This document shows positions 36,172 through 45,619 of a stretch of 64,000 bases of DNA, piece after piece. The position numbers and the translations under genes are program-made. The stretch lies in NCBI RefSeq assembly GCF_003286085.1, contig NW_020825289.1, positions 22,222,001 to 22,286,000 of the forward strand, written 5' to 3'. The notes below the pieces were generated by a model, which worked only from the letters and a program-made list of their open reading frames with translations, was not told the DNA's origin and did no database searches. This stretch comes from Drosophila persimilis (lineage: Eukaryota; Arthropoda; Insecta; Diptera; Drosophilidae). Within the stretch, counting starts at the first letter, position 1. Each line of letters opens with the position of its first letter.

Positions 36172-38419
36172 TCAAACGCCGCTTGTCACATTCATCACTG
36201 CGAACGCAATGCAGACGCCAATGAAGCTCAGATTGTTGAGGATCTTGGCCAAGTGGGACCAGGGTTTCTCCTGAATGTCACAGTACGCGTTCGACTGAAA
36301 GAACAGAACAGAAAGACTATGTAGATTGCTTAGATGAAAATGAAATGATTCGATCCGCTCACATCCGCATAGCGCAGCCCTAGGACACAGCGCTGGAGGT
36401 TCGAATTGATCAAGGATGCAAGCAATGCGGGTGCCTTGTTCCTTGGCGGATAGCGCTCCAGCCACATGATGCAGATGTGCAGGATATAGCAATAGCAGCT
36501 GACAATCATTATGATCTTGTAGTCTGACACTACAAGAAAGAGAAAGAGAGAGAACCAGCTTGTAGTCCCTGAGATCCTGATATCTGATAGAACCTTGCAA
36601 GAAAAGCGGCTTACTTAAGGCGGGCACATAGTGCGGAGAGGCGTGGCGCGTTATGTACATAAGTCCCCAGGCAATTATGAGGAGGGCAATGAGTATGAGA
36701 GCACTACGTCGGGTGGAGCGAAGCACAAACGATAGGATAATGAAGATCTCGCAGGCTGCAATGGAACAACATATGATGGTTTATAGTTATAAAATAAAAG
36801 TATTTCCCATACCAATCAGCGGCATATAGAAGACCGTCATATAGAAGGAGCTGTTCCGCTGCAGCATGAACTCAATGGCCACATCGCCCGCCATCGTCTG
36901 GAGCATGCCCTGGTCCGAATATCGACTGGCCGAGTCGTTTCCCAGATGCAGCACTGATAAGCCGATGATTGTCCAGTCTGATGGCGTGTTCACATGCTCA
37001 TTGGGTGCGATCGGACTGCGCTGCCGTTCGTATTTTAGGATTATGTTGCTCTGACTTGGCTGTCTGAGCACGCCTAGCTCCACGTCGCACGCGATGTGCT
37101 CCTTCGGCCAATTTCGTGCGCTGTCCACGCACCAGCTGGATAGCTCCAGGTTGCTAGCGTACAGGGTGACATTGCCATCTGAAAAGACACGAAGCTCGTA
37201 GGTTTGGAGCGCCTCCCCCAGGGAGTCCATGGCTCCATTCAGCACTGTGAGCTGCGGCGTCCAGATCTCCAAGCGGGGATGCTCGAACGACTTCAGTTGT
37301 CCGTATCGCTCTGGATCCCAACGCAGACGGTTATCCTGCCAATGCTGTGGGTAGACGAGAAGATAAATCGATTTGTCTAAGGTCTAGATGCCGTTTCTCT
37401 TCCAACCATCATCAGATGCATTCGGGTGCGGAGCAGAGCATTGGCCTGCTCGTAGGCGATCGAACGCGCTTGGAAATGGAACGCAATCGATGTTAGGTTC
37501 ACCGGAACACTCGTATTCTCGCCCTGGTATATGAGATCCGCCAGCAGTTTCTGCTCCCATGACAGCGCAGGCGTCTCCTTCGATATTTCCTTGTCTTTAA
37601 TGATGTGCAAGCAAAACAAGAACAATCAGAATAAGTGGTCAGTCCGATCCTGTCTTGCTCAGGAGCTTACCGAACCCATCGAAGGAGCAGTCGTAGAACC
37701 AGCGCGCAGTGTTAGTACCGAAGGAGCTGAAGCTTATGTAGTTGATCGTCAGGGCCGAGGCGTCCATGAACTGTAGCAGTGGTTCCGTTTTGAATCCGGG
37801 TATATAAACAAACAGCTCAGCATCTGTGGAGGGAGGGACGATAATTAGAGGAAGTGACGCCTGAGATAAGCACTTTGGATAGGCAGAGACGAGCCTCACC
37901 CTGGGTTTGCACAATCTCTATTGGCGTCGGCTCGAACACAGATAATAAATTCCGATCTTGATTCGTCGATACACGTCGCAGACCCATGGCCGTGCGGATG
38001 GCGGAAAACGTATTTCCGCCGGCTCCTATCACTGTAACAGAGAGTGGGTAAAAAGAGAGAGATTGTACGTCGCTAAGAGATCCCATTCAGTGTAACCTTG
38101 ACATACCAATCTCGTACACGCGGTCATTGGGACGCAGTCTGTTGGTCACCGAGAGCAAGATATGCGCATCCATGCTGGTAAGGACATAGAACTTCAAGTG
38201 CAGGCGCTTATTGTTATTGACCTGGTTATTGTCCAGCGTGTGAACCATGAAGAAGTCCCGGTAGGCATAGCCCGCCTCCTTGATCGTATAACTGTCGCAC
38301 GTATCCAGCTGGGCAAAGCTTATGTTATATCGGCCGGCTACCGTGTGGGCGGGCAGTGCCAGGCACAGGCAGAGCCACAGCCACAGAACAGCGCTGATAA
38401 GCCACGGAATATAATTCAT
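36172..38419 (-). CDS. FA-domain / Cys-loop receptor-like four-pass membrane protein
   Basis: The eight exons are 38,419-38,107, 38,031-37,900, 37,823-37,671, 37,594-37,407, 37,344-36,813, 36,755-36,615, 36,529-36,363 and 36,294-36,172, giving 582 residues in one open frame. A signal peptide (WLISAVLWLWLCLCLALPA) is followed at about 60-197 by a farnesoic-acid-O-methyltransferase-type domain: DAHILLS, VYEIVIGAGGNTFSAIR, INYISFSSF and WFYDC all fit that family. Residues about 208-430 match a pentameric ligand-gated channel ligand-binding domain: HWQDNRLRWDPERYG, IWTPQLTVLNGA and a Cys-loop with 13 residues between C334 and C348. Four hydrophobic helices lie at about 428-450, 455-473, 491-510 and 560-580. 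The second lacks the usual pore pattern, and the third-to-fourth loop is short. One donor (GTTGGA after exon 4) is weak. An ion channel or an accessory, chemosensory or orphan receptor subunit is possible. Confidence 0.88.
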
Positions 38420-38558
38420 TTTTCTTGCTTCCGTCCAATTCGGCGGTGATATCGTAATGCATTCAAAATCCAAATTCGACTAAAACTCCCCCCAAACCAA
38501 AACTGCCAATCAAAATTGCCTATCGCCAAGTCTGCCCGTATGTGGCCAAATGAATTTC

Positions 38559-38636
38559 CAGTGTGACCCCATAGCGCCGGAAGGTTTGTCCAAAACAATT
38601 TCCAGTGTGACCATCATCACCATCATCGGTATATTT
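38559..38636. promoter_or_regulatory. Divergent promoter of the receptor-like gene and GM130
   Basis: Between the two start codons (38,419 minus, 38,732 plus) the block AATTTCCAGTGTGACC occurs twice, 44 bases apart. Each copy holds the reverse of the Drosophila core promoter motif 1 (YGGTCACACTR) at 38,559-38,568 and 38,603-38,612. A motif-6-type GGTATATTT follows at 38,628-38,636. These TATA-less motifs mark broad housekeeping promoters in flies. The assignment to both genes is inferred from position. Confidence 0.75.
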
Positions 38637-38731
38637 ACAACTAAAATTTTCTTGTTTTTTTTACAATTTGTGGATTAAAGAATTAAGTGATCAACTTAAA
38701 AGCGAGGCTGCTGAAGCTAACCTCTTAGGTC

Positions 38732-41286
38732 ATGCCAGATGACACACATGATGCCAAGGCGCTGAAATTGGCCGCAGCCAGAAAGAAGGTAGGGAGATAC
38801 ATTTATCGGCCCTTGTGACGTGGACAACATTAAGTTTCGTATTGATTTTGATTAAAACAATATTGCTACAGCTGAAGGAGTACCAACAGCGCAACAACAA
38901 CCATGCCGGAGGAGATGAGCAGGCGCAAACGGGCACCCACTCCTCCACCGTCAGCATCGCCAGCAACTTGTCCGAGCGTTCCGACAGCGAGGTGAATGTG
39001 AATGAAAATGGGGGAGGAGGTTCCAGCAGTCTGCATGTCCGGCAGCAGTCGGAGGAGGCTGTTTCCCTGGCAGCCTTGCCCACCCCCACGGCAGCTGCGC
39101 TCTTTACGCAGCCAGAACCGGACTCGCCCATATTCGCCCCGAATGGAGCCCCTAATGAATCCAATCTCCAGGCCATTCAGGTCATCATTGCGGAGAAGGC
39201 CCAATTGAACGCCGAGCTGACCAGAGCACGTGTCGCCTGTCGGGAGCGCGAGCTGGAGCTGGAGGAGCTGCGCACCGAGCAGGGTCAGACCAGACTGCGC
39301 CTTGAGCAGCTACAGCAGCACTGTCAGGGGCAGCAGGCCGGTGTGGAACAGCAGCGCCACCACAATGCCCAGCTCTTGCACAAGCTGACTGAATCGCAAG
39401 CACAAATCGTGGACCAGCAGTCGCACCTGCTCGAAATGGAGGCACAGCTAAAACAGCTAAACCTCCGTCAGGATGAGCTTCAGCGGCAGCTGGCCGAGAA
39501 ATCGAGCGAACTGGAGATGGCTGAGCTGAAGCTGCGCCAGCTCTCCGACGAGTCTAACATCAATGCCGACAACCGCGTGGAGTCCCTCACCCAGACCCAA
39601 TACATGTACGAGCAGCAGATCAGGGACCTGCAGGCCATGGTGGGCCAGTTGACGCAAGACAAGGAGCAGGCCTCTGGCCAGTACCAGAACTATGTCCAGC
39701 ACCAGAACAGCGAGATAGCCAAGCTCAACGAGAAAAACTCTGAGCTCACGGAGGAGTTGCTCGAGCTGAGGGAACGCGAGCGGCAGCTGGTGGAGCACGT
39801 GAGTGGTCTGGAGCGCGACATACAGAAGAATCTGAGCCTACAAGCGCAGTTCAAGGAGGCCAGCCAACCCCAGACGCCTGCAGAGCCGCAAATCGATCAG
39901 GTAACCAAAGGATTTACAAAGCATTACAAAAGACAATATAATAGTAAGATGAGTATTATCTCGTTCCTCTCCAGACTACTTTGACAACAGAGCTTGCTGC
40001 TCTCAAAGAGCGCCTCAGTGACTTTGACTTTGAGCGACACGAGTTCCAGTTGAAGATCAAGTCCCAAGATGATCAGCTGCATGTAAAGGAAGCGGCACTC
40101 GCTGAGATGGAGCAGCAGTTGGATCGCCTGCAGGCCGAGCAGCCGGATCAGTCCAAACTCCTGGCCACCATGGAATCGGACAAGGTGGCCGCCTCGCGGG
40201 CCCTCACCCAAAATGTGGAGATGAAACAACAGTTGGACGAACTGCAGCAAAAGTTCGTCCAGTTAACAAACGACAAGGCTGAGCTGGTCATCCGACTGGA
40301 TGCTGAAGAGTTTGCCAATCGGGAGATACGACACAATTACGACAGCATGGAGCAGAAGCTGCTGGCCAGCGAGGAGCGTTTCAAGTTCAAGGATGAAGAG
40401 ATGATCCGGCTCTCGCACGAGAATGTTGAGCTCCAGCGCCAGCAGCTGATGTTGAAGCAGCAACTGGATCGCCTGCAGCACTATGAGGTGGGTAATGGCA
40501 CACTTATCCATGGTCTGGTCATCTAAAGAATGTATTTCGCAGGTCAAGGCTTACCATAGCCAGGCAGGGAAGCAGCCTGATGAAACTGGAGAACCAGAAG
40601 AGAGCGAAATTAAGGATCATCACGAGCACCATTCACATGATCATTTGCACGACCACGATCACGGGGATCATTCAGACGGCCATTCACATGATCATTCACA
40701 CGACCATGTCCACCAGGAGCATCACCAATTGTCACCCGGTTCTCTGCCCACCGCCGAGGCCGTGGAGAGGCTGCAGGCGCGTTTCACCACACTGATTAGC
40801 CAAGTGGCCGATCTGACCGAGGAGAAACACAGCCTAGAGCATCTGGTGCTTCAACTCCAGGGCGAGACAGAGACGATTGGCGAGTACATAGCCCTGTACC
40901 AGACCCAGCGACGGATGCTAAAGCAACGTGAGTACGAAAAGGCCACACAGATGCGTCTGCTGCAGGCCGAGCGCGAGCAGCTGCGGGAGAAGATCGAGGC
41001 GCTCAACAAGCTGGTGGCCAGCCTGGGCGTGGAGTTGCCCACCGACCAAGTCCAAGGGCAGCCGCAGACAGTAGCACTTCAGCACACTCCGAGCGAACAG
41101 GAGAGGCCTCTTACACAGACTCCCTCCAACGAAGACAGCAATGGGGAAAACTCGCAGCAGATTCTGAATAAGATTCAAAACATTATCAGCGAGATCAAAG
41201 AGAACACCGAGCAGCCAACGACTGTCCTCTCCGGCCATCCTGTGGATCACCTTAACTGCTGTCTGGGCAAATTCGAGGTGGTCTGA
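38732..41286 (+). CDS. GM130: GM130 (golgin A2), cis-Golgi coiled-coil tether
   Basis: The four exons are 38,732-38,788, 38,872-39,900, 39,975-40,487 and 40,543-41,286, all phase 0, giving 780 residues. The N-terminus KLAAARKKLKEYQQRN spans the first join and is the conserved GM130 motif that binds p115/importin in other animals. A Ser/Gly/Pro-rich spacer follows, then long Gln/Glu/Leu heptad coiled coils (about 125-530 and 600-710). The C-terminus ends KFEVV after an LNCCLGKFEV block, a hydrophobic PDZ-type ligand like the one that docks GM130 on GRASP65. Residues about 558-594 are a His/Asp-rich insert (18 His in 37). GM130 tethers COPI/ER-derived vesicles and organises Golgi stacks. AATAAA lies at 41,411. 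The last gene exon converges on mei-S332 only 211 bases away. Confidence 0.93.
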
Positions 41287-41410
41287 TGTGGATGCTGCTC
41301 TCAAAGTGCAGTTATTGTCGGCCTACGTAAACCAATCTACATACTATATATATATATACGATTGTATTTAAATGTCCATCCTATCCCAATCCGTTTTGTA
41401 CATGTTTCCG

Positions 41411-41416
41411 AATAAA
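41411..41416 (+). terminator. GM130 polyadenylation signal
   Basis: AATAAA 125 bases past the stop codon. A minus-strand ATTAAA variant (TTTAAT, about 41,425) nearby may serve mei-S332, so the two 3' ends overlap or abut. Confidence 0.65.
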
Positions 41417-41497
41417 TACCATTTTTAATTCAAATATGTAAACGATCTAATCTACTACAAAAAAATATATACATAAGAACCAAAAATATATGTACAT

Positions 41498-42762
41498 CTA
41501 TTTCGAAGACTTTTTGGTAGGGAGGGAGTCGTTGCGCATTTTTGCATTTATTTTTGGCTCTTTATAGGAGGTGGGACGACACTTACGACTCGGGCGACCA
41601 CTGGTGCTGCAGCTGGCACTGGACATATCTGCATCGCCACTGAGCGGGTCACTCGGACTAAGCGTGTTGTTAGTGGGTTTGGCACTTCCTCTGCCTCTGG
41701 GCCTGCCCCTGCCCCTGGCCACACTAACCGTCTTCTGATGTATGTCAGGGACCGGGGAGGGTAAAGGTGTGCTAGTGCTGCCAGACCAACTACCAATTCC
41801 ATTGAACTGGCTCTGTCTCGGCGTCTCAATGGACAAGCTGGGCGAATGGGCCTGCCGCGGCTTCTGTATGCTCACGTCGTAGCTGCTGTCATTATCATGG
41901 CAGGGAATGGCCAAGACGGTCTTTTCTTGTTTGCCAGTCTCCTTGGGCACGTTTTCGCAAAGCCCGCGAAGGACTCGGTCCCGCCTGGATGCAGCGCTGA
42001 TTGGGGCCTCTGCTGCATCTCCAACCTCCACTGACGAGGTATCCGCGGCATCCTCGCTGTCCGTTTCCTCTAGAATGGAGAAGAGGCTGTCAGCTTGATC
42101 ACATGGAGACAGTGCCGCGAGTATCTCGTCGGGTTCACAGGACTCCACCACTGGAATGGTGGGAGAGTCCTCGTCAGTGTCTTCAAGGGCCCAGGCCATT
42201 TCCGCAATACGTCTTGGAGGTGGCGTAACTGCGCTATCGATGTTCTAAAAGTAAATATATTATTAGTACATTGAATCCGCACGGGCAAAGGCTGTCTAAT
42301 TACCAGTCTGTGTGTATCCTCTGAGGCTGTGGTTGTATCCACATCTGTGGCGTCTTCTGTTATAATAGCGCTGCTACTACCACTACCGGCACGGACGGTA
42401 CTGCTGCGGCGACGGCTGGGTGAACAAGTCACTGAAGATCGGGTAAGGCTACTTATACGACGCATATCATAACAAATTTCCTTGATGTTCGACCGTCGAT
42501 GGACAGAAGGCGTGGTGTGGGTAACGCCGGTAAGAAAGTCCTCCTTCAGGTCCAAATTTTTGAGCAGGGTGCTGATGCCGTACTTCAGCTGCTTCTTTTT
42601 GAAGTCCATTTCCAGGACGTGAGACTCTCGCACCTCCAACAGCTCCGTTTGCAGACCGACGACCAGCTTTTTGTACTCCCCCAACTCCACACGTAGTTTC
42701 TGTACGTGGTCCATCAGTTCAGCATTCAATATTTTGTATTGCTGCTCTATGTTTGTACCCAT
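41498..42762 (-). CDS. mei-S332: MEI-S332 (shugoshin), centromeric cohesion protector
   Basis: The two exons are 42,762-42,304 and 42,244-41,498 (phase 0 join), giving 401 residues, the length I recall for the D. melanogaster protein. The start MGTNIEQQYKILNAELMDHV corresponds to the family's N-terminal coiled coil that recruits PP2A; an in-frame TTG nine codons upstream is not the start. The middle is acidic and Ser/Thr-rich. An RGRGRPRGRG AT-hook-like motif precedes the shugoshin C-box at about 368-390 (SGRPSRKCRPTSYKEP), which binds phosphorylated H2A/centromeric chromatin. The protein protects sister-centromere cohesin from separase until anaphase II. The gene converges on GM130. A dispersed repeat begins within about 100 bases upstream of its ATG, leaving little room for an independent promoter. 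Confidence 0.95.
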
Positions 42763-42854
42763 TTTACATATATTTTCAGATTTTTCCAAGACGAGACGCT
42801 TAAATTAAATTGATACCGCGTTTATTCGAAGTATTGCAAATGGATTTATCGATC

Positions 42855-43185
42855 AAATATACCGTCTCATTTGAAAAATATACCGTAAATATACTGACGA
42901 ATTCAAGTTCCATCATACATATTCCACGTTTTTTATATTCCGTTGAATAATTCTGTCTAACTAAAACGTTTAGTTCTACCCACATAATTTTAGGCCATTG
43001 ACGAATAAATTTTCTACAAGATTGGTTAGTTTTTAGCTTCTATTGTATTTTGACTAGAACAAGGCTTAAACAAAATAGTTCAAGAAAAAAACAGTCTCAA
43101 TGTTGCTGGTATTATGATGATGCGTGTATATGCCTTTGTACACCCTATTTCGTTGTTTTGATATGAAGATCTTGTTTTCCAAACT
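42855..43185. repeat. Dispersed AT-rich repeat, copy 2
   Basis: It carries the family's ATACCGTAAATATACTGACG block, shared with copy 1. Its later part (ACAAGATTGGTTAGTTTTTA, TAAACAAAATAGTTCAA, ATGTTGCTGGTATT, TGATATGAAGAT) is shared with copy 4. Several ATATACC/GGTATAT motifs resemble fly promoter motif 6. It starts about 95 bases upstream of the mei-S332 ATG. Confidence 0.75.
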
Positions 43186-43285
43186 GTTTTTTAAACGTAA
43201 TTAATAAAGAAATTTTCTCATATATATATGTCTAAATTCAAACATATGATAATTATCTTGTATTTATATACATATATCCTTATAT

Positions 43286-43726
43286 CTTGGTCTCTGTAGA
43301 AAGACGATGAGCTGCAAAATATCGTTGTAATAGGTTTAAAGGTTTAAAAAACACAAACAATAAAAATCAAAAATAATCTTTATTCAATAAAAGTCAGAAA
43401 TAATAATTATACTACATATAAAAAAATAAGAATTATACAAGAAAAATCAAATAATAATCATAAACTAAATGTTTTGATCCAAAAATAATAATTATTCAAT
43501 AAAAATCCAAAATAAGAAATATTCAATAAAAATCAAGAATAATAATTAAATAATAAAAATAAAAAATAATAATAATTCAATAAAAATCAAGAATAATATT
43601 TATACAATAAATATCAAAAATAATAATTATACAATAAAAACCAGAAATAATCATTATTCAATCACAATCAACCTATTCTTGGTCTCTGTAAGAATACAAT
43701 AAGCTGCAAAATATCGTTGTGATATT
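43286..43726. repeat. AT-rich tandem array flanked by direct repeats
   Basis: Two direct copies of about 45 bases (TTGGTCTCTGTA, then AGCTGCAAAATATCGTTGT) lie at 43,286-43,331 and 43,677-43,726. Between them, 43,360-43,670 is a degenerate tandem array whose unit of roughly 30-40 bases reads like TTCAATAAAAATCAAGAATA plus AATAATTATA. Internal tandem arrays with terminal repeats are known from non-autonomous fly elements; the family is not identified. Confidence 0.8.
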
Positions 43727-43844
43727 TAAAACAGAGACGAAGTTGGTTTGGCGTTCTTTGGAGACTGGGATGACAAACAGTTTTTCAATTCTATAACACC
43801 CATTTCCCCCAGGGTATGCCCAGAAACATTTTACGTGAATTAGC

Positions 43845-44025
43845 AAATTCACCAATAAATAATCGTTTTTGATCTTCCCTCGAATATTAATAAATGTATA
43901 GAACATTTAGCCACGCCAACATAGTTTTATCCAATTAATGCATCAATTTTCTAGTTGACTGGCATTTTTTGAATACTTTCTTTTATTGGATTTAGCCTAA
44001 AAACAGGTTTTAGCGAAAAAGGTAA
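43845..44025. repeat. Dispersed AT-rich repeat, copy 3
   Basis: Closest to copy 1: it shares CGTTTTTGATCTTCCCTCGA, CATAGTTTTATCCAATTAAT, TTTTCTAGTTGACTGGC, a TTATTGGAT block and the ending AGGTTTTAGCGAAAA. Confidence 0.7.
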
Positions 44026-44049
44026 AAAAAAAAAACGAAAGAGAATAGT

Positions 44050-44330
44050 CGTTCATATTGCTCAATTTAGAGATTCCGTTGATTAATTCTGTTAGTTCCA
44101 TTAGTTCTGCCCTTTATTTTTGGCCGTTTATGAATACATTTTCTACAAGATTGGTTAGTTTTTATTCCTGGCTTTTGTATTGTATTTTGACTAAAACAAT
44201 GTTTAAACAAAATAGTTCAACAAAAACAGTCGCCATGTTGCTGGTATTTGAAGAAATGTTGCGTGTAAGCCGTAGTATAGGCCTTTGTATTTCCTATTTC
44301 GTTATTTTAATATGAAGATACTGTTTCAGC
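44050..44330. repeat. Dispersed AT-rich repeat, copy 4
   Basis: Closest to copy 2: it shares TTTCTACAAGATTGGTTAGT, TTGTATTGTATTTTGACTA, TTTAAACAAAATAGTTCAA, CATGTTGCTGGTATT and a final TTAATATGAAGAT block. It lies directly against the decayed LDLa gene. Confidence 0.7.
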
Positions 44331-44369
44331 AGACATCGTTGGCCAGCTCAACCTTTAACTGAGCTCCTC

Positions 44370-45475
44370 ACTTTACTCGCGGCTGGGTACGCAAGTAGGC
44401 GAGCTGTCTGGTCCGACGCACACAGATCCCGATGCCTCTCGAGCTCTTGGACTGTTTCACCGGATTATACTCCGCTGCAGTATCGTCTTCGGACCTGGGG
44501 TCCTTGTAGACGGCATTGTGGAAGGTGGTAACCTGGCACACTCGTCCAGAGTCTTTTCGCTCCATCTTCATCCGCAGCTTGGTCGCGTTGCACCTCGAAT
44601 GCAATGTCCAGCAGGTTCTCTATTGAATTTTTAAATTCTTTAAAAGGGCATGCTTTACGGCGTGCTTCACTGCGAGAATACATTTCAGTATGCAGTGATT
44701 TTTAGATATTTTGGCAGATATCGTGTCTTTCCACTCACCTTGTTGATGGGAGACTGAAATTCTCCTAGCCGCTTGCAGCAGTCGACCTCATCGTGGCCGT
44801 TGTCACAGTTGGTGGTACCATCGCAGGCCAGGGCCTTGTCGATGCACTCGCCGGACTGGCAGCTGAACTGATCCACCCGGCAGGTGGGACAGCCCACCTC
44901 ATCGGACTTGTCTGGGCAGTCCTTTTGGCCTTCACCGCGTCAGGAGGCGGGTATGCAGTCCTTGTTCATGTCACTATTCCCCGCCACTGGGGCCGCGCAC
45001 GTGAAATGATCTGGCTCATAGGCCGGGTACGCGCCGCAATTCTCCTTGTCCTCCAGCAGCATCAGATGCTTGGAGCACTTGGTGCGACTGTGCATCCGTG
45101 GTCCACACGGCAGTGATGTCGTTGATCTGCTGCATACGCTACAGCTCCGCGGAACAACGCTCTTTCTCCAGTCCGGTCTTGTCGTCCAGTCAGTACACAA
45201 AACCCCCCCAGGCGGCAATGCAAGATTACTTGCGAGATGTGCATGGAAACAAGGGTTTTTCTGTAGAGAGGGAACAGAGGATTACACATATGTCCAGAGG
45301 ATGCCCATATTTGTTGCTTACTTGTTCTTTCCATCGATTCACTTGCCATGGGCATAGTAGATCATATCGGACTGTTGGTCCAGGGCCAGCGCTGTGACTT
45401 CTACCAGCTTGCAGGCCAGCTTCACACGCTCATTGCAAGCGACTCGGGCCCGAAGCTAAAAGATGCAATGTTTTA
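44370..45475 (-). pseudogene. Decayed gene with LDL-receptor class A domains
   Basis: One LDLa domain is intact in frame at about 44,890-44,770: CRVDQFSCQSGECIDKALAC followed by DGTTNCDNGHDEVDC, with six cysteines and the calcium-binding acidic cluster. The domain just before it keeps KDCPDKSDEVGC but has a TGA in place of the expected Trp, and its Cys is gone. Further upstream, coding-like pieces (VKLACKLVEVTALALDQQSD; SKHLMLLEDKENCGAYPAYE) lie in different frames separated by stops. A donor (AAG|GTGAGT, about 44,738) and an acceptor (TTCTCGCAG, about 44,671) survive, so this is not a processed copy. The parent is not recognised. It could instead be several separate exons of a poorly understood gene, but stops inside a conserved domain argue for decay. 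Confidence 0.55.
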
Positions 45476-45619
45476 GAACCCAGCTGAATAGGAGAGAGAG
45501 CTTCCCCATGGCTTGAGTTGGCAGTGCGACAGCTGATCGCTGGTGGTGGCAGTTTCTCAATATTGATGCTGTTGTTGATTATAAAATTAATATCGATGTT
45601 TTCTCACCTCTAGCACTCG

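Noticed and set aside
39185..39798. Minus-strand open frames opposite GM130
   Set aside because: Shadows of the Gln/Glu/Leu coiled-coil codons; GM130 motifs are on the plus strand.
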